From an uncultured Lachnospiraceae bacterium (GTDB taxonomy: Bacteria > Bacillota > Clostridia > Lachnospirales > Lachnospiraceae), in contig CAKXYI010000001.1 in the NCBI GenBank assembly GCA_934899185.1, positions 248,001 to 312,000 of the forward strand: DNA of 64,000 nt, written 5' to 3'. Position 1 is the first letter of the stretch. The number at the start of each line of letters is the position of its first letter. A model generated the notes under the pieces. The model saw only the letters and a program-made list of their open reading frames with translations, was not told the DNA's origin and searched no databases. Both the position numbers and the translations under genes were made by a program. Positions 53,960-62,258 of this stretch are shown here, piece after piece.

Positions 53960-54916
53960 ATGCATCCACAGCAATTAAAGCAGAAACTATTTGAACTTAC
54001 CGAGGAAGAACGCCAGCCCGGTGTCCCTCTGGATCCCATCTATTATCAAAGATCCTATCAGTTATACATATCCGCCAAGTTTTCCAACACGATCCAGGCA
54101 TCCAAGCAGGATCGCTTTGCTCCCGTAGCCAGACACCGACACCCCTGGCTGGAACTGGTCTATATCTATTCCGGTTCTGCCACCTTGCACATAGGGGACG
54201 ATTCCATTCGCCTGTCCAAAGGACAATGCCTGCTCATCAACGGCGGCACCCTACATTCCTGCGATGCCTGTGGTTCCACTGATATTTTGCTCAATATTTT
54301 GTTTCCGCAAAAATATCTGGATCAGAATTTTTTCCACCGTTTTCCCGAGGATAACCGCTTATCCGATTATTTTATGCAGGCTCTGATCCAAGAACAGACC
54401 AAGCAGCCCTACCTTTTCTTTGCCTCTGAAAAGAGTCGGCGGCTGCCTGTCTTTATCGATGAATTTTTCTGTGAATACTATGATCCTTCCGTACATTGTC
54501 AGGATTATCTGGACAGTTATATTACCCTGATCCTGCTGGAACTGGCGAATACCTTTTCCAATCAGACATCAAATTCTGCCCAAAGCAAACATACCATGCG
54601 TATGACTTCCATCCTGCATTACATGGAGGAAAATTACCGCGATTGTTCCCTGCGATCGGTAGCGGATCATTTTCATATGAATGCCAACTATCTTTCCAAT
54701 TACATCAAAAAATACACAGGCAAGACCTTCAAGCAGATCATCCAGACAGAAAAACTCTCCCGGGCGGCATCCCTTCTGCTCAACACGGATCTGCCAGTCG
54801 AACAGATTGCCCACGAGTGCGGTTATCAGAATATCAGTTTCTTTTACGAAAAATTTCAGGAACACTACCATATGCGCCCGGGTTCCTACCGGGCAAAAAA
54901 AGAATCGGATGCATGA
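53960..54916 (+). CDS. AraC-family transcriptional regulator
   Basis: Regulator with an N-terminal cupin-like sensing domain (about 45-140; HRHPWLELVYIYSGSA, GDDSIRLSKGQCLLINGGTLH) and a C-terminal double helix-turn-helix (about 215-315; MNANYLSNYIKKYTGKTFKQ and AHECGYQNISFFYEKFQEHY). 318 aa, typical of AraC-type sugar regulators. AGGAG favours the ATG at 53960; an ATG two codons earlier is very close to that site. Divergent from the GH106-like gene, which it probably controls. Confidence 0.92.
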   Translation: MHPQQLKQKLFELTEEERQPGVPLDPIYYQRSYQLYISAKFSNTIQASKQDRFAPVARHRHPWLELVYIYSGSATLHIGDDSIRLSKGQCLLINGGTLHSCDACGSTDILLNILFPQKYLDQNFFHRFPEDNRLSDYFMQALIQEQTKQPYLFFASEKSRRLPVFIDEFFCEYYDPSVHCQDYLDSYITLILLELANTFSNQTSNSAQSKHTMRMTSILHYMEENYRDCSLRSVADHFHMNANYLSNYIKKYTGKTFKQIIQTEKLSRAASLLLNTDLPVEQIAHECGYQNISFFYEKFQEHYHMRPGSYRAKKESDA

Positions 54917-54933
54917 TCTGCATCCGTTCTTTG
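54906..54933 (+). terminator. Terminator overlapping the stop codon of the AraC-type gene
   Basis: CGGATGCA/TGCATCCG hairpin with a 5-nt loop; the left arm encodes the last residues and the stop codon sits at its edge. A T-rich tail follows on the plus strand. Confidence 0.7.
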
Positions 54934-54950
54934 TCTCTATAAAAGTACTC

Positions 54951-56264
54951 CTATAAAGTTCCCAATATGTAATTGATAAACTGCTGCGCTGTTCTACCTG
55001 AGATACCGCCGTGGCTGAGTTCCCACTTATTTGCCTCTGCCCGCAGTGTCTCGTCACTCATCTGCTCCTCGGTCACACCATTCTTTCTTGCCAGTTCCAC
55101 GACGATATGGAAGTACTCTTTCTGGCTCGGCTTGGAGTAATTGATCGTAACGCCAAAACGATTGACCAGCGATAATTTTTCTTCCATGGTATCGGAGTGA
55201 TGCATACCGTTCTGCGTCTGCACATCATTCCGGTCATTCCAGGTTTCCTTAATGAGGTGTCTGCGGTTGGATGTTGCATAGATCAGGATATTGTCCGGTC
55301 TTGTCTCCACGCCACCCTCAATAACAGCCTTTAAGAATTTATACTCGATCTCAAATTCCTCAAAGGAAAGATCATCCATATAGATGATAAATTTGTAATT
55401 GCGGTTCTTGATACTGGCAATGACATTGGACAGATCTTTAAACTGGTGCTTGTAGATCTCGATCATGCGCAAACCATCCGGGTAAAATTCATTGACGATC
55501 GCCTTGATGCTCGTCGACTTTCCGGTACCACTGTCACCAAAGAGCAGGACATTGTTGGCGGCTCTGCCTTCCACAAAAGCCCTGGTGTTGTCGACCAGTT
55601 TCTTTTTCTGGATCTCATAACCGATCAGATCATCCAGCATGACTTTATCCATGTTGTTGATAGCGACAAACTCAACATCGCCCCCATCCTTTTCCTTGAT
55701 ACGGAAAGCCTTGTTCAGACCGAACATACCAACGCCGTAGTCTTTGTAAAAGCCGGTCACAGCGGTAAAGAAAGCGTCTACATCCTCTGCTGTCTCCAAC
55801 TGTGCGGAAAGCGCAATAATCTTTTCGCTCACGTTTTTATTATACATGAGTTCCTTTTTCTGGATGGAATGATAATCGGATAACTGGGAAAAGCAGTCAA
55901 TACCCAGGTCTGCCTCAATCTTTGAAAAATCATAGTCAAAGAGATTCTTGATCACGGCAAAATCATTCTTGGCGAAATGATTAACACTGCCATCATTGGC
56001 TCCTACCTTTTCACAGGTAATGGAAAACGGATTTTCATTCGTCACCAGATAGAATGCCAGATAGTTGTGCCAGAGGTTGTGGTCAAACCCATAATCTGTC
56101 GCAACCACCAGAAGTCTCTTGACCTGGGTATAAATATCCTGGATCAACTGCGCCTGATCCTTTGTCTTATTTTCATAGTGACGGAAGATCTCGCCAAACT
56201 GGTATAAAATGCAGTTCTTATCCATGTCACCATACATGATCAATTTTGAAATCTCACGATACAT
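54951..56264 (-). CDS. DUF815-family AAA+ ATPase
   Basis: Predicted P-loop ATPase of unknown biological role. The N-terminal 200 residues are family-specific; the ATPase core holds Walker A GDSGTGKST (243-251), Walker B FIIYMDDLSFEE, a sensor-1-like ATSNRRH and a C-terminal lid. 437 aa matches DUF815 proteins of Lachnospiraceae. It follows the Fic gene by 29 bp, so the two are probably one transcript. No membrane segment is seen. The cellular role of DUF815 is not known to me. Confidence 0.88.
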   Translation of the reverse strand: MYREISKLIMYGDMDKNCILYQFGEIFRHYENKTKDQAQLIQDIYTQVKRLLVVATDYGFDHNLWHNYLAFYLVTNENPFSITCEKVGANDGSVNHFAKNDFAVIKNLFDYDFSKIEADLGIDCFSQLSDYHSIQKKELMYNKNVSEKIIALSAQLETAEDVDAFFTAVTGFYKDYGVGMFGLNKAFRIKEKDGGDVEFVAINNMDKVMLDDLIGYEIQKKKLVDNTRAFVEGRAANNVLLFGDSGTGKSTSIKAIVNEFYPDGLRMIEIYKHQFKDLSNVIASIKNRNYKFIIYMDDLSFEEFEIEYKFLKAVIEGGVETRPDNILIYATSNRRHLIKETWNDRNDVQTQNGMHHSDTMEEKLSLVNRFGVTINYSKPSQKEYFHIVVELARKNGVTEEQMSDETLRAEANKWELSHGGISGRTAQQFINYILGTL

Positions 56265-56293
56265 CTTTTCTTCCTCTTTTCCTTGTGTAAAAT

Positions 56294-56899
56294 CTATAAT
56301 TCCTTGGTCTTATATGCCACATAGCCCTCGTAGTAATAACTATGATCGATCCCTTTCATAAAAACTTCCCTACTGTCTATATCCTCTGTCAATGCCGCTT
56401 TCAGCAAGACCTTGATCTCCGTGTCCTTAATCGGACTGCGCTCCATAGCCAGCAGGTAGTCCTCCTTATCCACAAAACTCCAGTCTACAACCTTGCCTAT
56501 GCCCTTTTTCAACATCAGATCCAGCCAGATCCTCATACTACGTCCGTTGCCCTCACGAAATGGATGTGCAATATTCATTTCTACATATTTTTCTATGATC
56601 TCATCAAAAGTAGTCTGGGGCATCTGATCGATATTTGCAAGCGCAGCCTCCAAATATATCAAGGGCGCAAAACGGAAGTTTCCCTTTGCCAGATTCATGG
56701 TACGCAACTCCCCTGCGAACGCATAAATATCCTCAAATAAATATCTGTGGATCATCTGCAAACTTTCAAAAGTGCCCGCCTGCATAGCGTCAAGCCTGCC
56801 ACTCTCGAACAATTCCACTGCTTTTTTCTTGCTGATCTTTTCTTCTTCTCTTGCCAGTTCTGCCGAATCACTCAGCCCCAGCCTGTTCTCAAGTGCCAT
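56294..56899 (-). CDS. fic: Fic-domain protein (predicted AMPylase or toxin)
   Basis: Enzyme that usually transfers AMP or another phosphate-containing group to a protein hydroxyl. The catalytic loop [10 protein letters not shown] (112-121) matches HxFx(D/E)GNGR, with H112 as general base; a Fic_N-like helical region (about 20-70, [14 protein letters not shown]) precedes it. 201 aa, normal for stand-alone Fic. No antitoxin gene adjoins it and no clear inhibitory (S/T)xxxE(G/N) helix was identified, so its control is open. GGAGG ribosome site. First gene of a pair with the DUF815 ATPase. Confidence 0.9.
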   Translation of the reverse strand: MALENRLGLSDSAELAREEEKISKKKAVELFESGRLDAMQAGTFESLQMIHRYLFEDIYAFAGELRTMNLAKGNFRFAPLIYLEAALANIDQMPQTTFDEIIEKYVEMNIAHPFREGNGRSMRIWLDLMLKKGIGKVVDWSFVDKEDYLLAMERSPIKDTEIKVLLKAALTEDIDSREVFMKGIDHSYYYEGYVAYKTKEL

Positions 56900-56980
56900 A
56901 CCACACCTCCACCATATATCTTTATTATTTTACCACAGACAGGTTTTGAAACCAACTCTTTGACGCTAAAAGTATGACAT

Positions 56981-57008
56981 AGCAAAGGAGCCGCCTGCTG
57001 GCGACTCC
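56981..57008 (-). terminator. Terminator of the macAB-type operon
   Basis: Nine-base stem GGAGTCGCC/GGCGGCTCC (one mismatch) with a 4-nt loop after the permease stop; the T run is short (CCTTTG). Confidence 0.65.
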
Positions 57009-57025
57009 CTGTTGTTAAACATTGT

Positions 57026-58336
57026 TTATTCATACCGCAAGGCGTCGATCGGATTGAGTTTGGCTGCCTTGTTTGCCGGATAATAGCCGAAAAAGACACC
57101 GATCGCCATGGAAAATCCAAGTGAAATCAGGATACTGCGCACGGAAGGCACCGCACTGGCTCCGATATAGTTGGCTGCCGCCACACCGCCAATACAGCCT
57201 ACGATAATACCAATGATACCACCAATAATACAGATGACAATGGATTCAATGATAAACTGCAAACGGATGGATGAGTTCGGCGCGCCAAGTGCCTTACGCG
57301 TTCCGATTTCTCTGGTTCGCTCGGTGATGGATACCAACATGATATTCATAACCCCGATGCCGCCCACGACAAGGGCAATCCCACCAATCAGGGCGATCGC
57401 CGTTGTGATAGTTCCCATCATGGTTTCCATGATCGATACCATAGATGCCATACTGGTTGCCGACACCGAAAAATCGCGGTTATTGCGATAGAGGTTGTCA
57501 AAGTAAGACCCGATATCTGCCGCCAGTTGATCCGGGTTCTGGTTGGGATCCACAACAACGGTCAAGGTCTGATAGCCGCTGGCATGGTTGATGTCCTGTG
57601 CCGTTTTTAGCGGGATATAGAGGTTGGTCGCATCATTTCCCATAAACATGGAATACATGTCCATGCTATCATCATCTTTCTTGGCATAAACGCCCTCGAT
57701 AATGAGATTATAATATTTATCATTGACAGATACCGTCATGGTCGATCCCACCGCTGCATCCGCATCCCCATGGAAAAGATCATCCATGGCTTCTTCTGAA
57801 AGAAGTGCCACCATGGCACCGTTTTCTAATTCTTCCTCACTGAAAAAAGATCCCTGCACAAGACTCATGTCATTTGCCAGAAAATAGCCCAGACTGGTTC
57901 CCATGACAGAGACCTTTGCCTTGCCACTCTCGGCATTCTGCTGGATCTCGCCACTGCCCACCTGTTCGGTAATGGAATATGCCTTGATGGCATCCCCAAA
58001 AGCATCCTTCATCTGTCGGAGCATATCGGTCGTGATATAGTCCTTTTGCGTCGGCTGTTTGGCATTCTCATCATCTGAGGATCCCCAAGTCATGCCCATC
58101 ATAGAATCTGTACTATCCTCATCATCCTTGCGTTCTTCCAGCGTGACCGTGATGTTGTTGGCGCCTAGGGAACTCATGGAATCCGCAACCGTCGAGGTCA
58201 CGGAATCTCCGACCGTCATGATGGCAATGACCGAACCGATACCGATAATGATACCCAGCATGGTCAGAAGCGCACGCATCTTGTTGGCTTTAAGGCTAAA
58301 AAGCGCCAGACGGATATTTTCGTAAATCATCATCAT
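57026..58336 (-). CDS. MacB-type ABC transporter permease
   Basis: Four-helix FtsX/MacB permease: one N-terminal helix (about 20-45), an extracellular MacB_PCD domain (about 46-300) unusually rich in Asp/Met, then three C-terminal helices, with the family ERTREIGTRKALGA and PANKAAKLNPIDALRYE motifs. 436 aa, typical. Overlaps the ATPase stop by 4 nt (ATGA); a methionine-triplet leaves the exact ATG uncertain by 1-2 codons. Works with the ATPase and adaptor upstream in export of a peptide, lipid or drug. Confidence 0.92.
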   Translation of the reverse strand: MMMIYENIRLALFSLKANKMRALLTMLGIIIGIGSVIAIMTVGDSVTSTVADSMSSLGANNITVTLEERKDDEDSTDSMMGMTWGSSDDENAKQPTQKDYITTDMLRQMKDAFGDAIKAYSITEQVGSGEIQQNAESGKAKVSVMGTSLGYFLANDMSLVQGSFFSEEELENGAMVALLSEEAMDDLFHGDADAAVGSTMTVSVNDKYYNLIIEGVYAKKDDDSMDMYSMFMGNDATNLYIPLKTAQDINHASGYQTLTVVVDPNQNPDQLAADIGSYFDNLYRNNRDFSVSATSMASMVSIMETMMGTITTAIALIGGIALVVGGIGVMNIMLVSITERTREIGTRKALGAPNSSIRLQFIIESIVICIIGGIIGIIVGCIGGVAAANYIGASAVPSVRSILISLGFSMAIGVFFGYYPANKAAKLNPIDALRYE

Positions 58337-59034
58337 CTTGCCGTACCCTTCCTCTCTCCAAGGACATTTCCATCCTTGATCGTAATGATACGCTCAGTCT
58401 CCTCCGCCAATTCCGGTGAATGGGTAATGAGGACGATGGTCTTGCCCTCCTCCTCATGAAGTTTGTGAAAAAGATCCATGACCATACGTCCGGTCGTAGA
58501 ATCCAAAGCACCGGTCGGTTCGTCTGCAAGAATGATCGCCGGATCATTGGCCATGGCGCGGGCTATAGCGACACGCTGCTTTTGTCCGCCGGAAAGTTCC
58601 TCCGGCAAATGTTTCATACGTTCTTCCATACCGACCAGTTGTAAGAGTTCTTTGGCGCGGGCTATGCGTTGCTTGCCCGGAATGCCTGCGTAAAGCATTG
58701 GCATCTCCACATTTTTGATGGCATTTGTCTTGGAGATCAGATTGTAAGTCTGGAAAACAAAACCGATCTTTCGATTGCGGATCTTGGATAATTCCGCATC
58801 CTTTGCCGCGATCATATCCACGCCGTCCAACGCATACTTGCCCTCGGTCGGTCGATCCAAGGCTCCGATAATATTCATAAGCGTCGACTTGCCGGAACCG
58901 GATGCTCCCACAATAGCGACAAATTCCCCCTCCGTCACATGCAAGGAGATCCCATGCAAGACCTCGAGTTCATTGGCTGTCCCGATATAAAAACGTTTGT
59001 AAATATCCTCCAGTTCTATGATCGTGCGACCCAT
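58333..59034 (-). CDS. MacB/LolD-type ABC transporter ATP-binding protein
   Basis: ATPase of the exporter: Walker [10 protein letters not shown], signature LSGGQKQR, Walker [13 protein letters not shown] and the H-loop ITHSPELAE. 233 aa, standard for the LolD/MacB group where ATPase and permease are separate genes. The ATG overlaps the adaptor stop (TAATG), a coupled start. Confidence 0.94.
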   Translation of the reverse strand: MGRTIIELEDIYKRFYIGTANELEVLHGISLHVTEGEFVAIVGASGSGKSTLMNIIGALDRPTEGKYALDGVDMIAAKDAELSKIRNRKIGFVFQTYNLISKTNAIKNVEMPMLYAGIPGKQRIARAKELLQLVGMEERMKHLPEELSGGQKQRVAIARAMANDPAIILADEPTGALDSTTGRMVMDLFHKLHEEEGKTIVLITHSPELAEETERIITIKDGNVLGERKGTAR

Positions 59035-60548
59035 TATACACCTCCCATAGAACTTGACTGATTGATCATATCCTCTAAGGTGTTCTGCTTTTCCGCAGAT
59101 GGCACCAGAACTTCGTCTCCTTCTTTCAGCCCGGAGTTGATGACTTCTGTATAGTAGTCACTCTCAATCCCCTTATCCACGGTTATCTTCTTGGTCTTGT
59201 AAGAGCCGTCATCATTGGTTCCGGTCACTTTTTGCACGTAATAAGTCGCGCCGTCATCATCCGTCTGCACTGCATTGTAAGGCACAGACAAAACGTCTGC
59301 ATTTTTCTGTAACACAATATTTAACTTTGCCGTCATGCCAATGCGCAGTTTGTCGCTCGGTGTGTTGAGGGCGATCGTCACGGTGAAAGTCACATCATCA
59401 TTGCTACTGGAAGAAAAGGCAGAAGATGAACTGCTTCCCATAATACTTCCCAAATCCAGTCCCCCCAGATTGCCTGCCAGATCTCCACTGGTGCTGCCTG
59501 TCGCGATCGGTGATACCTTTTTGACCGTACCGGAAAGTTCTTCGTCTCCGGTCGCATTGGTCTTGATGACAACTTCCTGTCCTACCGCAATGCTGTTGAT
59601 GTCATACTCATCGATCTCTGTCGTAATGTCAAAGGAATCCACATTGTCGATCACTGCGATCACACTGCCATTATAGGTATCACCCACTTCCACATTAACC
59701 GCCGTTACCAGTCCGCTTGCCGTTGCCTTAACCACAGTTCCGTCAATCTGCTCCTGTAAGTCATCAATACGCTCCTGCTGGGTCTTGCCGGAATCCTCGG
59801 TAGAATCCATGGTATTGTTGTAAGTATCCACCTGATCCTGATAGGTGTCGTTGATCCGCTTGATCGTATCCTCTCTCTGGGATACCTGACGGTCGTAGGA
59901 AGACTTTCTGCTGTCTGCCGTCCTGCGGTCTGTATCCATCTGACGCTTTAAGGTATTGACCTGTGAATTGGCATTGGTATAGGCAGTGCTTGTCTTATCT
60001 GTAATAGAATTTGCCATTGCCACTGCCTCATTGTAGGCTGCTACCGACTCATTATAATTATTTTCCGCGCTCTGCCACTCATCATAGGCATCCTGGATAT
60101 TGGTATCAACATCTGCCAGATCCTCATCCCTAGTCTTTCCTGCCTGTTCTAAGTTACGCTTGGCACTGTCTCTGGTCCGCTGGGTCTGCTCGTTGGTATC
60201 AGACAGATTCTTCTTGGCATCGGACAGGTTGTCCTGCAAGTCTGCACTGTCCAAAACGGCTATGACATCTCCGGCAGCAACCGTATCTCCCACTTCAACA
60301 TTGACTGCCAAGACCTCCACCCCCGTCGTATCGGAAGTGATCTTGTCCTCGTCTGCTGCCACAAAGGTACCGGTTGCCGATACGCTCTCCATGAGAGTTC
60401 GCTTCTCTACCGTCGCTGTCTCCTGCGCATTATCCGTCTGTTTCTTACCGGCAGAAACAGCCCCTGCAATAAGCATAAGGGCAAGTACGATCACCACGAT
60501 CCCGATGATGATGCATGCCTTCTTATGCTCCTTGATCCAATTCTTCAT
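59034..60548 (-). CDS. MacA/HlyD-type periplasmic-adaptor-like protein
   Basis: Membrane-anchored adaptor of a MacAB-type exporter, known in Gram-positives as a partner of FtsX-like permeases. One N-terminal helix (about 10-32), a biotinyl-lipoyl half (VEVGDTVAAGDVIAVLDS), a long coiled coil (about 105-245), the second lipoyl half (VKATASGLVTAVNVEVGDT) and beta-barrel domains. A Gly/Ser-rich insertion (about 345-375) is unusual. 504 aa, longer than Gram-negative MacA. The start at 60548 follows AGGAAAC. Confidence 0.9.
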   Translation of the reverse strand: MKNWIKEHKKACIIIGIVVIVLALMLIAGAVSAGKKQTDNAQETATVEKRTLMESVSATGTFVAADEDKITSDTTGVEVLAVNVEVGDTVAAGDVIAVLDSADLQDNLSDAKKNLSDTNEQTQRTRDSAKRNLEQAGKTRDEDLADVDTNIQDAYDEWQSAENNYNESVAAYNEAVAMANSITDKTSTAYTNANSQVNTLKRQMDTDRRTADSRKSSYDRQVSQREDTIKRINDTYQDQVDTYNNTMDSTEDSGKTQQERIDDLQEQIDGTVVKATASGLVTAVNVEVGDTYNGSVIAVIDNVDSFDITTEIDEYDINSIAVGQEVVIKTNATGDEELSGTVKKVSPIATGSTSGDLAGNLGGLDLGSIMGSSSSSAFSSSSNDDVTFTVTIALNTPSDKLRIGMTAKLNIVLQKNADVLSVPYNAVQTDDDGATYYVQKVTGTNDDGSYKTKKITVDKGIESDYYTEVINSGLKEGDEVLVPSAEKQNTLEDMINQSSSMGGV

Positions 60549-60625
60549 GTTTCCTGTTCTCCTTCTGATCTTCCTATGTAAACTTCTTTTGACACTTCTC
60601 ATTTACGCCACAATTCTTCAGATAT

Positions 60626-60643
60626 ATGTATAATATTATACAT
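60626..60643. promoter_or_regulatory. Perfect 18-bp palindrome over the macA promoter region
   Basis: ATGTATAAT/ATTATACAT is a perfect palindrome and contains TATAAT on both strands. Minus-strand TTGAAT lies 15 bp ahead of it. A repressor dimer binding here would block the promoter of the exporter operon; no repressor gene adjoins it. Confidence 0.55.
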
Positions 60644-60683
60644 TCCCTAAGAGATATTCAAGGAACCAATCAGAAAGTTTTTA

Positions 60684-61391
60684 TTAAAAAAGTATAAACT
60701 GCCGCATTTTCTGTAAGATCTTCTTTTCCTTGCGGGAAACCTGTACCTGTGTCATGCCCAGCCTGCCCGCGATCTCAGTCTGTGTCATATTCTCAAAAAA
60801 GCGCATTTGTATCAGATTTTTTTCCTCCGCCGATAATGCCTGCATCGCCAAGGCAAGGATCTGTTCTTCCAAGACTTCCTCCTCCATGGGCTTTTCCTTT
60901 CCCTCCAACTGATCCACCAAAAGTACCTGACTTTCCCCGGAATCATAGGCAGTCTCATAGATTGAGGTGACCGGTCTGGCACTTGCCATGGCAAGGACAA
61001 CATCTTCTCTTGTCAGCCCCGTTTTTTCTACGATCTGATCCACAGAAATATCTTCCTGCCCCTGTTGTAAGGTCTGGATCTGCTTTCTGTGTTCTGCAAT
61101 AGTCCGGGACACCTTGATGGGATTGTCATCCCGCAAAAAGCGGCGGATCTCCCCTAAGATCAGGGGAACCGCATAGGTGGAAAAGCGTACTTCATATGTA
61201 GTGTCAAAACGATCGATCGCCTGCATGAGTCCGATCATGCCGATCTGAAACAATTCTTCCTTATCCTTGCCTGCAGAAGAAAATCGTCCCACCATACTCC
61301 ACACCAAAGGCATGTTATCAAGGGCCAGCCTGTCTCTTTCTCCCCTATCTCCTCTTTGTGCACGTTCGATTCTTTCCGTGATCCCATCCAT
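60684..61391 (-). CDS. sigF: Sporulation sigma factor SigF
   Basis: First forespore-specific sigma factor. Region 2 (ELFQIGMIGLMQAIDRFDTTYEVRFSTYAVPLILGEIRRFLRDD) and region 4 (MTQTEIAGRLGMTQVQVSRKEKKIL) are clear; region 1.1 is absent, as in group 3 factors. 235 aa, slightly below Bacillus SigF. It follows spoIIAB by 1 bp, the classic spoIIA order, and is held inactive by SpoIIAB until SpoIIAA is dephosphorylated. Confidence 0.96.
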   Translation of the reverse strand: MDGITERIERAQRGDRGERDRLALDNMPLVWSMVGRFSSAGKDKEELFQIGMIGLMQAIDRFDTTYEVRFSTYAVPLILGEIRRFLRDDNPIKVSRTIAEHRKQIQTLQQGQEDISVDQIVEKTGLTREDVVLAMASARPVTSIYETAYDSGESQVLLVDQLEGKEKPMEEEVLEEQILALAMQALSAEEKNLIQMRFFENMTQTEIAGRLGMTQVQVSRKEKKILQKMRQFILF

Positions 61392-61392
61392 A

Positions 61393-61818
61393 CTAGACCT
61401 GATCCTGTAAACATTTTGTCATCGTGACCGTTGTGCCGACGCCCAGGACAGACATCACATCCACACTATCCATAAATGTTTCCATGAAGGCAAAGCCCAT
61501 ACCGGACCGCTCCAGTTCCGGTTTGGTCGTATAAAAGGGCTCCCTTGCCTTTTTGATATCCAGGATCCCCTTACCAAAATCCTGCACACAGATGGTCAAC
61601 AGATTTTCCTTCATGCTGCATCGCATCATGACATTGCCTGCTTTTTTGTCATAGCCATGGATCACCGCATTGGTCACCGCCTCGGATACCGCTGTCTTTA
61701 CGTCATCCATCTCCCCCACGGTCGGATTTGCCCCCACCATAAAGGCAGAGACGACCATGCGTGCAAACGCCTCATTTTCAGAGATCGCGTCAAAGGTTAC
61801 TGTCATATGATTTTCCAT
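61393..61818 (-). CDS. spoIIAB: Anti-sigma F factor/serine kinase SpoIIAB
   Basis: Binds SigF and phosphorylates SpoIIAA. GHKL-type ATPase with N box VSEAVTNAVIHGY, G1 DFGKGI and G2 RSGMGFAFMETFMD; 141 aa, normal. Lies 2 bp after spoIIAA. The kinase-type box variants are those of SpoIIAB rather than RsbW. Confidence 0.96.
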   Translation of the reverse strand: MENHMTVTFDAISENEAFARMVVSAFMVGANPTVGEMDDVKTAVSEAVTNAVIHGYDKKAGNVMMRCSMKENLLTICVQDFGKGILDIKKAREPFYTTKPELERSGMGFAFMETFMDSVDVMSVLGVGTTVTMTKCLQDQV

Positions 61819-61820
61819 GC

Positions 61821-62159
61821 CTACACCTCACTTTTTTGATTTTCCTGATCTGACGGCACAACAGTGATCAGCCGCTGCAGACCGGAAATGCGAAAGATCT
61901 GCTCCACACGCGGGCTCAAATTAGTCGCCACCACCTGTCCACCGGAAAAACTCAAATTCCGGCTCCTGCCGATCAGAACCCCGATCCCGGAACTGTCCAT
62001 AAACTCCGTATTGGTAAAATCAAAGATCAGGGTCTTCACATGATAAGTCTCGATCAAAAGATCCGCCTCCTCTTTGAGTTGGGTTGCCAGATGATGGTCG
62101 AGTTCCTTTGGCACGACCACACGCAATTTTCCCTGCCCCATTTCAAATTTGTATTCCAT
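61821..62159 (-). CDS. spoIIAA: Anti-anti-sigma factor SpoIIAA
   Basis: STAS-domain antagonist of SpoIIAB. The phosphorylatable serine is S57 in MDSSGIGV; 112 aa, normal. AGGAGG lies 8 nt before the ATG. First gene of spoIIA; a SigH-type promoter is expected in the short gap upstream but was not identified with confidence. Confidence 0.95.
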   Translation of the reverse strand: MEYKFEMGQGKLRVVVPKELDHHLATQLKEEADLLIETYHVKTLIFDFTNTEFMDSSGIGVLIGRSRNLSFSGGQVVATNLSPRVEQIFRISGLQRLITVVPSDQENQKSEV

Positions 62160-62193
62160 CCGCTTGTCCTCCTATTTTTCCTGTTTATGAAAT

Positions 62194-62232
62194 AGAAAAA
62201 GACGTAGGGAAATATTTTCCTTACGTCTTTTG
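62194..62232 (-). terminator. Terminator between the TPR gene and spoIIAA
   Basis: Near-perfect inverted repeat AAAAGACGTAAGGAAA/TTTCCCTACGTCTTTTT with T runs on both strands, between the TPR-gene stop (62259) and the spoIIAA start. Confidence 0.85.
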
Positions 62233-62258
62233 TATGCTTTCTTATATGAAATTCTCTC

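Noticed and set aside
56294..56899. Fic toxin-antitoxin pair
   Set aside because: No small antitoxin gene with an inhibitory helix lies on either side.
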